Of a stretch of 64,000 bases of DNA, positions 1 through 12,505 are shown in pieces. The stretch's first letter is position 1. Every line of letters begins with the position of its first letter. The DNA comes from Carposina sasakii (Eukaryota > Arthropoda > Insecta > Lepidoptera > Carposinidae): assembly GCA_014607495.2 (NCBI GenBank), contig CP053169.1, forward strand, positions 2,232,001 through 2,296,000. The letters run 5' to 3'. A program made the position numbers and the translations under genes. A model generated the notes under the pieces. That model ran no database searches and was not told the origin of the DNA. It worked only from the letters and a program-made list of their open reading frames with translations.

Positions 1-290
1 GAGATATTATAGTGCACAATTGTGTGCGCAAACACAGATGCACTCTCTATTCCGTTACTCCCATAGTCCGATGGAACGGAAAGCCGAGACGACCGGAGAG
101 AGATCAGGCGCAGGACCAATAACGGTTTTACGTGCTTTCCTTTACGGGCACGAGCTATAAATGACAATTTTGAAACATTAAAATCTGTACATGAAATAAA
201 TTCATTGGTACAGGCCCGTGACTGGGATCGAACTTACGCCTCCCGCTTGGAAGGTGCACGTCTTAACCACTGGGCTATCACTGCTTTTAA
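1..290 (-). mobile_element. tRNA-derived SINE, type A (runs off the left edge or is truncated)
   Basis: The minus strand reads AGTGATAGCCCAGTGGTTAA (A box) and GTTCGATCCCAGTCACGGGC (B box), followed by a tail with CACTCTCTATTCCG...GTGCACAATT. A close copy lies at 29880-30160. It is not a functional tRNA because no cloverleaf 3' half follows. Confidence 0.75.
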
Positions 291-444
291 TATTTTTTTA
301 ATATACAGGAACCTAATTCTTCCATACTTCATCTTATTCTATAGTGGTTTCCTTAAAATCGGTAGTTCTTCTTCTTCTTTCGAAAGATCTTGGTACTTAG
401 AGCTATGTTTAGTATAGCGGTACAGATGTAAAAGATCAGCAAGC

Positions 445-577
445 CTAGCATGACCTGCGAAACGCAATATGATAAACCGATTTTTCGACATTTAGCCTGT
501 CAAAATACGATAAATATAGCCGACATGCTAAATTTTGTATAGTACTATACGATATCCACTATGCGTGGTCATGCTAG
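445..577. mobile_element. MITE, CCTAGCATGACC ends
   Basis: CCTAGCATGACC at the left and GGTCATGCTAGG at the right, 133 bp. An inverted relative with the same internal sequence (CGACATTTAGCCTGTC) is at 45757-45913. Confidence 0.65.
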
Positions 578-3307
578 GGAGGCAGGTACACATTGAGCTC
601 ATTACCTGAGTGACGCATCTTCCGTGTACGGAAGGAATTGCAGCTGATGTATTCTAGTGACGACCCGCATCAGCAAAGGCATTGGAAAATAGTCTTTTGT
701 ATGTAATGAGGGATTTTCTGAAAAGTTAAAATAACAGTCAAAAATAGATGGCGTGAGCGCATCACCTGCCCTAATCCCCCCCACCTTACCCCTCTCAGCT
801 TGAAGGATAGTAATAGTTCCGTGAATAGACTGTGCACTGATGACTAAAGCTGGCTACACACCCAGACTGTGTACAGCCGACAATAAATAAGCCGGTCGGT
901 TTTCTAAAGACGGTGTAGCATAGCATACGAGTAGGAGACATAGCAAATAACAAGTTGGATTTTGCTACATGGGGTTAATAGTATCAGATTATAATCTTAA
1001 TACGAGATGATACCTACTTCATTTTTTTCAACAAACTTAAATTTATGAATGACTACTGTTGCCCGTGACTTCATATGCGTGAACTAAAGAATGTAGTCTA
1101 TGTCCTTCTCCGTACTCCTGTATATGCCTTTCATCCCTTCCCATATTATTAAATGCTACAGATACTTATAACTATTAACCCTCGTATAGTAGAGTATAGA
1201 TACCTTTAATTTAGCAGAGATGCAAGCAATTCTAAGGTAGGTATCTGCTATATCTTTGTTTTTCCTAGCGGATCAATTTTTAGTCGGACGTGTACAGCAC
1301 ACTATACGAGTAGTCTGCTTCGTCTATCTCTAGTGCTTAGGAACTATTGATGTCTTTGGTTGAGGGTGAGGTGGGGGGATTAGGATAGGTGGTGGGCTCT
1401 CACCAGGTGATTTGGACTATTTTTTTTTACTTTTAATAGTTCTCAGAAAATCCCTCATTGCATATACGTTAACACTTACTTCTACTAGTTAAGAGAAATA
1501 GACCATACCACGTCCAGTTGCCACGGGAGATATAAAGATTATTCCTAAAGCATTATACAAACCATCGCAACCAAGACTAACCCTTAAAATGCTCACAATA
1601 TGAAAATCAGTAGCAAGGTGTAGTTCAACTTTGGCGCAACTGTACGAATTAGTACAGGGGGCAACGACTAAAAGTAGGATGTTTTATATTTGCACTTATA
1701 CTTCTAACTATTTATAGTTAAACTTTGTAGTAGGATGTACAGCTGCTGCTAAAATAGTTCAGCTGTTTGCTAAAACTAAAATTTTAGTGAAGATAAAGTA
1801 TTCCCGTTTGTGCGAACTGCCTTACTTAAAACTATAACTTCTCAACGCTCTGCAAATAGTTTTAGATTGGCATAAATGCTTTGTGCAATTTAAAGTACTT
1901 ATCAACTTTTAAAAGGCATAATGGACACGTACTACAGCAAAGTTTCTATTTTAAAACATAACAAAATGAGTTGAAATTATTTCCATTGCGAGAGAAAGCA
2001 ATCATTATTTTCCAATACATAATTGTTTCCGTATTTAATTAATGATAATTTCTAATTTAATTCTACCTATGTCTCTATGTACTCATACCTTGGTATAACA
2101 TGAGAATTTTCCTGCAATTTTGTGTGCAATTTAGCTAAATAAGATACATGGTACTTTTTTAACGTCTATTCCAAAGTAGTAAGGTTTTTGCCGACGTCTC
2201 CCTGTCTATTAGGTTAAACATTATCAGCGAAGTCTAGTGGACCCACTTTCCACCTTCCTTTTGTTTCCCTCGACTGCCAGATGGGTTGGCTTAATGATGC
2301 GCAGAAAAAAAACAAGCTCCTGTATTTTATGGGAATAAGAGCTGTTACCGGCGATTTTTTCGATTGGATATACATGGTGTAACATGAGTATATAAGCGAA
2401 ATGCTTTGAATATAGTCCAAATATATGTAAAAATTACATGTTTATTTTGAAGATTGTATGAACTAAGTTATTTTGGAAATCTCCTTACTATTTGATAGAA
2501 TAAACATGTGGTTTATAATACCCCATGTTTTGCAATAGGAATAATCAATAAATTCGTAAGTACTTCACATAATTATACATATAAGTACTCCCCTAATTCT
2601 TGTAAAGCCATACCTATTATATGTATGGCTTAATATATATATAAAGTGTATACCTATTATATGTATGTATATATGTTTAATAGAGACCAATCACAACCTT
2701 TTTGGGGTTAATTGCAGTTCTGCTAAGTACCCGTCCAGTCTATACAACTGAACTTAAGAGTTCCTGGCAAACTCCCAATTTGTTCAAGAAGTCTTTATTC
2801 CCCATTCGGAAAATGACATTGCATTCTACTTACATTTTTTCCTATTTCAATTATGGTAGTGGCATAGAGGAGGGTAGGGGGCTTATGAACTTGAGGTTTC
2901 AGCTTTGATTCCTGGCCACGGCGAGCTTTTTACTGTTAAAAATGTTGTTTTTGGTTTCCATTTTATATTTATACCTATATTATTAGGTATAGGTACGGTA
3001 TATTGGTACTAAGTAACGTTTTTATTTACAATGCAACATGTTTTCTTAATCAAATCTATAGAGGTTGTTATCAAAAAATTCGGCCAATGGAAAGCGTGTT
3101 TTATGACGAGATGAAGTCCGGACGTTATTGGTGGAAATGTGAAATTTTCAAGAGCACAGTCGTAACGCGTCTTATGTCTATAGGTCATTAGGTACAAATA
3201 CTATTCTTCTGTTGCTTAAAAATAATGTTTTATAATTAAAACACATCCACGCTCATACATACTAAGTATTCTGCAAAACCATTGAGCGCATATTACGCTA
3301 CGGTTCC
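578..3307. other. No gene seen; repeat debris
   Basis: AT-rich sequence without coding blocks. It contains a partial M1 MITE near 2370-2420 (GTAACATGAGTATATAAGCG) and ATTATATGTATG direct repeats near 2620-2670. Short open frames at 2214-2420, 2702-2908 and 3003-3197 are not convincing. Confidence 0.6.
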
Positions 3308-3402
3308 GTTACCGGGATGGATTGTTTCCCGGCGCTCGAAAGTTCTCATTTCCCGGGGAAAGATCCCGTTTCCCGGGAAAGTTTCCGTTTTCCGGGATTA
3401 TT
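3308..3402 (+). repeat. Cluster of TTTCCCGGGAAA-like motifs
   Basis: Six variants of TTCCCGG or CCGGGA occur within about 95 bp, including the perfect palindrome TTTCCCGGGAAA. They stand out in AT-rich surroundings. Confidence 0.75.
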
Positions 3403-4257
3403 GTTTGATTTACGCTTCCTTTGTCTCGTTCGAAGTGTATTGGGTTTGGGATTAAAGTGGTTTTGATTATCAATAACCAATAGAGTTAAAGTCGTGTTAT
3501 ATGTAATGGCCTTAATTGATTAAGGGCCGATTCTTTCAGATGCCTTTCAGGAGCCTATCTTTTGCCATCACCTGCCATTTTGGAAGATACTTCTCCAGGT
3601 CCGCACGGCATTAAACTAAACTTTTTCAAAAATCTGTTTCATCTACCTATTTAATATTCAAAGTTCGAAAAGCAATAACAAGAAACATCAGGCTCGAAGG
3701 ACTAATAAAAATGCAAAAAATAATTATTTTCATGGCCGCTATGACAAGTAATTACAACTCGTCAATAATATTGAAGGCTTTGAAGAGTTTATTGGAAAGT
3801 ACATTGCTTAGGGATAGCTTTGATAACATTTTAATGAACTAGTAGATACAGTACAGAACTCTTCTATACTAATTTGTATTTAGTGATATTCGTTGATTAT
3901 TAGATAGATCAGAGGTTTGCAAACTTATTTCGTCTAACGCCCACTTTGAAAATCAGTAGCGAAAATGTCAATAGCATATTAGTTGTGCTATTTTTTTCTG
4001 GGGCCTAAACTGCCCCTCTCTAGGTCTCCAATGCCCACGAGGGGCCGTTATCGCCCACTTTGGGAAAGACTGAGATGGATAGTGATGAGTGACAGCCAGG
4101 CAAATACTGAAATGCTGAGCAAGTAATATTGTGTCGTAAGTTATACGACAGTGTTATTACTTGTAGGAAATGCATTTTTGCAAGATTAATTTAACATCTG
4201 TCCGTAGTTATATGCCATAGCGTAGCGGGGACAGATGTTAATCAGACAAAAAGAAAA
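3403..4257. other. No gene seen; small MITE relics
   Basis: GGGCCGATTCTTTCAGATGC at 3525 is shared with 8273 and (inverted) near 45490. The TACTGAAATGCTGAGCAAGT / GGAAATGCATTTTTGC region at 4105-4180 recurs inverted at 29147-29235 and in part at 6710. TTAACATCTGTCC near 4191 recurs at 10448 and 27567. Confidence 0.55.
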
Positions 4258-4576
4258 TCCGTTACATTTTTATTCCGTTACATTTAGTAGATAATAAAAA
4301 TGTAACGGATCGCTGTCTATACATGGAATATATATGAGAAAAAATATTATAGGAGACCTTTATCAACACAATAGTACCCAAAATAATGATTTTTGTCTGT
4401 TTATCTGCGCGTTTGCGCACGCTAATCTCAGAAACGGCTGAACCGATTTCGATGCAGTTTTCAGTAAGATATTGTGACAGGTCCCACTTAACATATAGGC
4501 TACTTTTTATCACGGATAATTTCGACATTTTGTTTTTTCTGTAGACCACGCGGACGGAGTCGCGGGCGTCCACTAG
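4258..4576 (+). mobile_element. Helitron family H1 copy
   Basis: It shares TAATAAAAATGTAACGGATC, CAATAGTACCCAAAATAATG and the 3' end GTCGCGGGCGTCCACTAG followed by T with copies at 10498 and 28803. The 5' end is rearranged: ATTCCGTTACATTTAG is repeated in front of the usual start, so the exact start is uncertain. Confidence 0.7.
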
Positions 4577-5253
4577 TTTCATAATATAAACTTTCTTGCC
4601 TTTGGTCATGAAACCACTTATTAAGACAGACTCACTAAAGCTGTTCATAATTACAGCCAACACGCTTCATGAAAATCTATATCTCTTAAGAGCGCTGCAT
4701 ACAATAAGACTATTGTTAATAACTCAAAGGCTTTGAATCGTCTGCACCACAGGAGACAGTCTAGTGAAATCCATTGTACACCCTTCACCACCATCTCTAC
4801 ACCGTCCCATAGAAATTCCAGTACACCATCTATAAAAAGGACTACTCTTACAGCTGCCGCCTGTTCAAATCCTTGTACAGTTGGCAACAGTAATTTGTGT
4901 ACTGTGTATACCCTTTTTGTATGTGATTGTGAGTCCTGAGCCTACTTCAGCTGATGGCGATTGTATGTCTCTGGCAAAACTCCAGTTATTTGCGATTTAA
5001 TGGCGTCTTCATTACTTACATGAATCTTTTGAATTGCTGGGTGTTATTTAACTTATTTATGAACTAGCTGATTGTTCGAAACATCCTTCCTATATACTAT
5101 TCATTTTTCACGAGATTAAGCTAATCTAAGCTTTAGAGGTAGGATATTCGGTACCATATAAATAATTATAAAGATTATGTCCAATTGTAATTAGCCGCTA
5201 TATATAGGTATAGACACGACTGTGTTCACAATAATGGGATAGCTAAAACTGCA
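4577..5253. other. No certain gene; one unassigned minus-strand frame
   Basis: A 78-codon minus-strand frame (4651-4887, FEQAAAVRVVLFIDGVLEFL) is somewhat protein-like but matches no family I know and lacks convincing splice partners. I do not call it a gene. Confidence 0.4.
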
Positions 5254-5392
5254 GGATCGAGATCGAAATCCTCCTACCACGCTTGTCCAACGTGGTGACT
5301 ATGGACAAAAACTCCTATGGCAGTAACTTTGTGGCGTGCCCTGGGGGAGGCCTAGGTCCAGCAGTGGACTGCGATAGGCTGATGTGTGTGTG
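5254..5392 (+). repeat. Dispersed repeat R2, 3' part
   Basis: It carries TGGTGACTATGGACAAAAAC, GTGGCGTGCCCTGGGGGAGG, TCCAGCAGTGGACTGCGATA and GGCTGATG. Confidence 0.68.
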
Positions 5393-5513
5393 ACATATAC
5401 ACTAGCGACGCTATCCGGCCAGATGCGACTAACTGAGGCTATAATCAAAGGCCGTGTTTTAATTTGCAACAGTCCTCACGGAGCAGAAAAAGATGAGGGG
5501 ACCTGCAGGCCTA

Positions 5514-5650
5514 TTGGCTATCTATTTTGACAGTTCATAGTGATGGAAGTGGTATAATGCCTTATTTGAAGAAAATTCATACATGTCACTTCCAGTTCAA
5601 TAAGTTTCAATGAGTGATCGTGACTATGAACTGTCAAAAAAGATAGCCAA
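5514..5650. mobile_element. MITE with TA target duplication
   Basis: The ends TTGGCTATCTATTTTGACAG and, reversed, CTGTCAAAAAAGATAGCCAA are flanked by TA on both sides (5512-5513 and 5651-5652). It is 137 bp. A fragment is near 8145-8195. Confidence 0.78.
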
Positions 5651-5652
5651 TA

Positions 5653-7320
5653 TGGGGGCTGACAATGCTTACAAACCTACATAAGAAACTATTTACAAGA
5701 TGTTCTATTCACGAAATCGGGTCATGTTTGTTATCTAAGATTGTATAATGGACATGTCTTAATGACCTCTAGTACCTCTAGTATTGAAATTGGTCGTAAG
5801 TTGTTGTTTTGGAATGATCCAAACTATTCGAAAAAAATTACATATTACATATGTAATATGACTGTAATTACATATATTATTAACATAAAATACATTGATG
5901 ATAGCTTATCTCCTGTATTTCCCTCCGTGTTTTTGTTCCGAGGAATGCAAATTGTGACAGTGTAGAGGGCTCTTACTTACTCTCGACATAGTTTACATTT
6001 TGTTGCCAAACTATGAGATGCCGTTGTTTAATGAGAATGTACAATAGTCGTCTCTCCCCTGATTTACTTGGACGGATTATTTGAGGCTTTTGTTCTGTTG
6101 AGGAACAGTTCAGGATTGTTTTAAATCTCAGGCATTGAATCAACGGTACAATTTTATTATTGAAAAACCTATTAACTTGTCACAGGATTGTCCGATACAA
6201 TAAGGTCATTTTATTTGTATTTATATCGAAAGATCATAAAATTAAAAAAAAACATTTGCGAAAGAAAAACTTCGCTATAGTGAAAACTTTCCGGGATATA
6301 ACGATTTCAAAATCACAATTTTAGACTTGCCAAATAACGCTCCATACAAACGACTACCACGACGTGACGTCACTCTTTCAGTGACTTGTATACGCGTGAA
6401 AGAAATTTTGTTCTACAGCTATATTAAATATTGCGTTTACAAATATGGTTACAGAACAAAAGTTTCTGTAAATGATGTAGGTGGACATGTGATGTTGTAA
6501 TTTTCAATTTATTTCACAAAATGAACTTGCCCACTTAAGTTTGAAGGCTTATTACTACCTCATTTGAACACATAATCAAATTGTAATTTTACCGATAGGT
6601 ATGGTTTGATAATTTATTCTGATAAGCATAAAATGTTATTAAGATCAACCATAGAAAACTACCCTATTGGCGCGGGAAGCAAACATGGCGGATAAATAAT
6701 TAATAAATGCATTTCCTACGATTGAAAACATTGTCACACTTGTTCAAAATTTCAGTGTGCCTGGCTGTCATTTCACACAATGTATAATGTCAGAATATCT
6801 CTTGTTTCATTGTAAAAGTGATTCTACATGTACAGTTCAATACCGAATCGCAGAACATGCTCGTAGGTGTTTATCATCAAAATTCCCACCAAAAATAGTT
6901 TTTGCGCAATTTCCCGAATAAAAGAGATGCATTTAACACAACACGGTACCAGGGCAGCATGTTTTCGGAGATATTTTTCATGTTAACGATAGGCCACACA
7001 AAGCAACCTCCTATATTTTATGCAGCCCGTGTGCTTTTTGTAAAAGGAGGAACAAAGGAGTGAATTTCGGCCGTGAATAGGTTAGTGTACTTTACGCCTA
7101 CTTTAGTACCTTTTATATAAATTGCTAGTGGATTTGGTTTGTCCTTTTGTGTATTATTAGTACGCCTACTATTTATCCAAGTAATATAACGTGTTTCATG
7201 GTTACATCACTTCTGTCTCCGTATCGGCATAAGTAGCATAGCCTTGTCTGAAGAAAAGTGTTACTCCTATTTCTTAACTTTCTTATAAGTTTCAATGTAT
7301 GATGTCGAGTTTCCCAACAG
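5653..7320. other. No gene seen
   Basis: AT-rich, with a palindromic TTACATATTACATATGTAATATGACTGTAA-like region near 5839 and a MITE relic near 6700-6790 shared with 29147. No coding blocks. Confidence 0.55.
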
Positions 7321-8135
7321 GTGGGCCTGAAGACGAACATGGGCAAGACGAAGATCATGTCGAACGTCCATGTGTCCATGTACCTACTGGTTGGGAGCTC
7401 GATGCTCGAAGTTGTTGACGAGTATATTTACCTGGGACAGACGGTCAAACTAGGTAGGTCCAACTTTGAGAAGGAGGTAAATCGGCGAATCCAACTCGGC
7501 TGGGCAGCGTTCGGGAAATTACTAAGCTTATTTGTGTCCAAGATACCCCAGTCCTTAAAGACGAAGATACCTGTGCGTGCTGCCGGTGATGACCTACGGT
7601 GCCGAGACGTAGTCTCTAACTATGTGCCTCATAAAGAAGCTGGATCTCACAGCGAGCGATAGAGAAAACTATGCTCGGGATCTCTCTGGGTGATCGAATC
7701 AGAAGTGAGGAGATCCGTAGACGTACAAAGATCACCGACATAGCTCAATGGTCCAGCAAGCTGAAGAGGCAATAGGCAAGGCACATAGCTCGAAAAACTG
7801 ATGGCCGATGGAGTCGGAAAGTTCTAGAGTGGATACCACGTATCGCAAAACGCAGCGCGGGAAGGCCATCCGCGAGCTGGACGGACTGAAGCTGAAGAGG
7901 CAATAGGCAAGGCACATAGCTCGAAGAACTGATGGCCGATGGAGTCGGAAAGTTCTAGAGTGGATACCACGTATCGGAAAACGCAGCGCGGGAAGGCCAT
8001 CCGCGAGCTGGATGGACGACCTGGCCAAGGTCGCGGGCGTCGGTTGGATGCAGGCTGCAACCGGTCGGAGTGGAGGTTGTTGGGGAAGGCCTATGTCCAA
8101 CTTCCCAGGGCTGTAAATGATGATGACAAATGATG
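7321..8135 (+). pseudogene. RTE-type LINE ORF2 C-terminal fragment with internal duplication
   Basis: This is a truncated reverse-transcriptase tail. GLKTNMGKTKIMSN and EYIYLGQTVKLGRSNFEKEV, then NRRIQLGWAAFGKL, are followed in other frames by DGRWS...VLEWIPR, SAGRPSASWTDD and a final GLCPTS-like tail in front of ATGATGATGA. Several frameshifts are present. Part of it, from CTGAAGAGGC at 7761 and again at 7892, is a direct duplication with a period of about 131 bp. Confidence 0.82.
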
Positions 8136-10020
8136 TGTGATATCACTATGAACTCTCAAAAAATAACCAGTATGTGGCGGAAAAACGCGCATACACACAC
8201 ACACACGGCAGTGTTCCCGTTACTTTGATGTAAGTATAAGCTACATAACTGCCAATTTAAGTTTCATTTAGGGCCGATTTTTACACCCGTCAGATGGCTT
8301 ATCTGAGGGTTAAAGTTGATGCTGTCTCAATCATAATCTAGTTTTTGAAAAAAAAAACAGCATAAAACTTATCCTTTAGACCTGACCATGTATAAAAAAA
8401 GTCAAAGTAAAATGTATGTAAAGGTAACCTCCACATTCATGAAGCGTTTTGTTCTCGTAGACATATCGAAGGAACAGATTCGGCACAAACTGCGTGAATT
8501 TGAATAAAAAATGCGTATAAAGAGCAATTTAAAAGCCCCTTCTACATCAGTATCTGGAATTTTCCAGGTGTTCCAGAGTTTCCGGCACATTAACTGAACG
8601 TCTGATAGAGTCGGTTGCACGTGAAATCGATTTATCGCCAACTCGTACAGGATTATGGGTATTTTTATACTATCTGCATTTCTGGTAGCCATTAACTGGC
8701 GCAGTATATAGGCTATAATAATAACGAGTCACTTGCCTGCCCACATATGGGCAGATGGTCTTTATTCCATCTAATAGACTTATTTACCTACTTACATATA
8801 GCAAAAAGCCGACTGCGTTCATCTTGGTGTTAATTTTTACACCGAGATGAGCCTAATGATACCTCTCAAGGTAAAACTCAACCAGCCGGTTAGTTAGGTT
8901 CTATAGAGCATACCAAGGAATTATAGATACATACTATATACAAACTTGGATACATATATACTTCCTTTTGGCGCAGCTGAGTAACAAAGGTTTAAACAAA
9001 TTTTATTCTAAGATGTTTATTATATTTGCTGAGGATTTTTTAAAATCGATTTTTCGCAATCGTTTTCTTGCAAATGGGGCGCCATTTGCAAAAAACTTAA
9101 CCTAACTTCAAAAGTAACCTAACCTAACAAAAAAAAGCATTCCGCTCAATTAGTAAGCAAGCAGTAAGAAGGTACAGAAATAGTTTTCCTTCGTTGCCCT
9201 AATTAGTAGAAAAGTATTTTCTTGACGATGCGGGCAGACAATGCGCCTCAACTCTCTATTGGTTTTCTTCTTTTCTAGGGCTCCGTATCCGAAGGGCAAA
9301 ACATTATGGTCCAAAAGCTACTGACCCGTGACGGTCTTCTTACAAGGCTAGAAATCGAATAGCATACTAAGGGCAATAACCATGATCTAACAGGTATCAG
9401 TAATCATCCTTTTTATTTACGTGTAAATAGTGAAAATATCATCTAGCTAGACAGTTGAAGTTTTCACAGATGATGTTGTCTTGTGCCTTTGTTAGTACAA
9501 TTACATAAGATTCTATTGCAAATTAGAAAAACAGAATAAAATGAATATCTAGGAGTTAAATATTGAATTGTATCAACTATTGAAGAAATCTCTAGGAGTA
9601 TACCGGTGGCGGGCGACAATAGAGATATCTAGGAGTTGCCGCCGTACAAGATTTTTTGCCGTTTATTACATATAATTGTAACGGAACCCTTCGTGCGCGA
9701 GACCAACTGATACTTGGCAGATTTTTTCAGCTTATTTGCGGGCTTACTACTTTTTTTTATATAGCTTGTTATAAAAATTTTATATGGCTTGTTATAACTA
9801 GACTTCGAGTAATTATTATTATTGTTATGTTAGGTGAGTTAATTAAAATATAAAAAAAATTAAATCTAGAAAATACTTAGATTCACATTACATTCTAGAA
9901 CATAGAACATATACTAGTAGAGGTATTCTTACCAGATAAGTACGCTATTGTACATTTCTACTGTGTACTGAGATTTTTGTATTTATTTATGTAGGTGTGT
10001 ACTCGTACCTATACAATAAC
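8136..10020. other. No gene seen
   Basis: It holds a (CA)n run at 8192, a MITE relic at 8273-8390 (GGGCCGATTTTTACACCCGT), CTAACCT direct repeats near 9103-9130 and a poly-T stretch. The frames at 8402-8692 and 9656-9853 lack any recognisable domain. Confidence 0.55.
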
Positions 10021-10165
10021 ATATTATAAAACAAAATCGCGTCCTGCTGTCTGTCTGTCCCTATGTATGCTTAGATCTCAAACTATGCAACGAATTTTAA
10101 TGCGTTTTTTTTTAAATAGATAGAGTGATCCAAGAGGAAGGTTTATATGTATCAGCACTGTACCA
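10021..10165 (+). mobile_element. Helitron family H2, 5' part only
   Basis: ATATTATAAAACAAAATCGC, GTCTGTCTGTCCCTATGTAT and CAAGAGGAAGGTTTATATGT match the element at 49049. The 3' hairpin and CTAG are missing. Confidence 0.6.
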
Positions 10166-10497
10166 GAATGAAGCTGGGGCGAGTCGCTACTAAAAAATAA
10201 TAAATCATGGACCATTGAATGTAGTATAGCACATTTCTGGTGGAAAGCCAGCTTAACACGTAGAAAGAGGACAAATTACACACCTCATTAAGGGAGGTAA
10301 GCATCACAGAACCAAATATTTTAGGTAGGTACATGCTCGAGAGGTAAGCTGAGATAGGGATGAGCAAATATCGATAAATATTCTTGAAATATCGACTATT
10401 ATTATTTATTATGAAATATAAGTACCTAGACTAAAGTCACTGATCATTAACATCTGTCTCCGCTATGCTAAATGTGGCAGTGGGAACTCCCTTACAA

Positions 10498-10825
10498 TCT
10501 ACATACATATAATAAAAATGTAACGGATCGCTGTCTGTACATGGAAGATATATAAGAAAAAATATTATAGGAGACCTTTATCAACGCAATAGTACCCAAA
10601 ACAATGATTTTTGGATTTTTTGTCTGTTTGTCTGTTTGTCTGTGCGTTTGTGCACGCTAATCTCAGAAACGGCTGAACCGATTTCGATGCAGTTTACAGG
10701 AATATATTGTGACAGGTCCCACTTAACATATAGGCTACTTTTTATCCTGGGAAAATGTTTTTATACCGGATAATTTCGATTTTTTTTCTTTAGTCCACGC
10801 GGACAGAGCCGCGGGCGTCCACTAG
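10498..10825 (+). mobile_element. Helitron family H1 copy
   Basis: It begins TCTACATACATATAATAAAA after an A and ends CGCGGGCGTCCACTAG before a T. It is 328 bp and non-coding. Confidence 0.8.
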
Positions 10826-12240
10826 TGCTAAATAAATAGGATTGAATTATATAATTGTGCTAAATAATATTTATTATAATAATTATATTGCTTATACTCA
10901 CAGGAAATACATTTTTAATCTCATTATTAATTGTTTGCAATCGCAATGCATGCTTTCTGCGCCAATGTATCGGACGATTCTGTAACTCGCTAAATGGGTT
11001 CATTGTATATTGTGTGATACTGTGCTTGAGAAGGGACATAGTTGGGCATCATAACGAACGATATATTTATTTTAAAAATATCGATATTTTGGTATACATC
11101 CCTAGTGGGCCACAAAGCGGCGCGTACAAAGAACCTTTGTGGTGTGACCTAAACGTTCTTACGCTACCGAGCGAAATTCTTTTCTTAGTGCTTACGTTTA
11201 TTAATTTTTAATAATTTGCGGAAAGAAATCTAGAGTTCTAGTGTTGGAATGTCTTTGATTATTACAAGAAATAGGTCCCTTCACATTTGTCGGAGATACA
11301 AGTAGGTGCTGGCAAAATATGCAGGAGCTAAAATTTCAATGATGTTATCTTTATTATGTACCAATAAGTATCAAATAAATGATCTGAATCTGAATAATTA
11401 ACTTTTACGAAAGTTATATTTGTCAATATCCTATCTTTTGAGTTTTTCTGTGTACAATAATAGATTAAGAATAGAATAGAAAAAATTTTGATTTGTGGAA
11501 AGTAACATAAATAAATATATTTTCGATAACATAGTTAGGTCAGACACATAACGTGTACTATAGGTAACTTACGAGTATAATACTTATTATTCTGTTTCAT
11601 ACAGTACGGGCTGCTTCTTAGGGATTGCTTATATTCTAGAACATGTTTCTTAACACCATTACTTCAGAGTATTAGGCCGTAATATAGACGTTGCTATAAA
11701 AAATAAGTCATCAGTTAATTAAAAATAGACTTCTCCAACCAATATATATACAGAGTGTAACAGAAAGGGTATGTTAAGCGAAAAGCTATGAATATAGACC
11801 ATTATAAGGAACATAATCCCAGAATTTAAGACTCGAAATCACATGTTTATTTTTAAAGATTGTATGAACATTCCCGAGTTGTTTAGGAACTCTCCATACT
11901 AATTGGAAAAATTAACATTCGATTTTGAGTCTCAAAATTTGGGAATAGGTTCTCTATGGTGGGCTATTTTCATAGCTTTTCGCTTAACATACTCCTTTTG
12001 TTACACCCTGTATATGTAATGTAAATAATTTACTGGTAAGATAAAATAATGTTTCAATTCAAAACATAGTCAACACCCCTATTCACGATTTAAATGTGTC
12101 AAATCAATGATGACAAGACGTGGGTTCTTGTCTATAGCGTTGTCACTAAATATGCATGACATATTTGAGCTTCTGTGTCGTTCCATATTTTGAGCGCTAT
12201 TATCCAGTTATAATTTTATCTAAGTGTTAAATCATTTCTT
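10826..12240. other. No gene outside the M1 MITE
   Basis: Apart from the M1 element, the sequence is AT-rich. A 107-codon plus-strand frame at 10888-11211 has hydrophobic stretches but no family match. I treat it as chance. Confidence 0.5.
11751..12010. mobile_element. MITE family M1, complete copy
   Basis: It begins CAGAGTGTAACAGAAAGGGT and ends GTTACACCCTG. The inner arms carry GTTAAGCGAAAAGCTATGAA and its reverse complement. Both flanks are TATA, fitting a TA or TATA target duplication. Other copies or parts are near 2370, 15060, 31965, 34314, 36970, 37433, 41405 and 46170. Confidence 0.75.
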
Positions 12241-12505
12241 CTATGCTGCTCTGGGAGTGAAAAAAAAACGTATAATACTACAGCTGCTTTTCTTCCCGGG
12301 CATACTGTACAAATCAATTGAGGGACAAGAGGGTCTTGGTGTTTTGTAGGCGATGGGCTGACCACCTGTCACTACTAACCGAACTTGTGTACATCTCAAC
12401 TATACCCTCAAAATTGGTCAGAAGTGGCACCTTGTGGTCCTATCGGCCCTTGGTGCTCTGCCTACACCGTAAGGGATAAAGGCGTGATTATATGTATGTA
12501 TGTAT
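12241..12505 (+). repeat. Dispersed repeat R1
   Basis: It runs from CTATGCTGCTCTGGGAGTGA through CTGTCACTACTAACCGAACT to AAGGGATAAAGGCGTGATTA, followed by a (TATG)n tail. At least five other copies exist in the window (18160, 23640, 46990, 52105 and 62985). It looks like a SINE or LINE tail; it has no coding potential. Confidence 0.75.

Noticed and set aside
4651..4887. 78-codon minus-strand frame, somewhat protein-like
   Set aside because: No known domain, no clear splice partner, and it lies beside a Helitron; chance cannot be excluded.
10888..11211. 107-codon plus-strand frame with hydrophobic segments
   Set aside because: No family resemblance, no splice signals worth noting, and AT-rich composition; probably chance.
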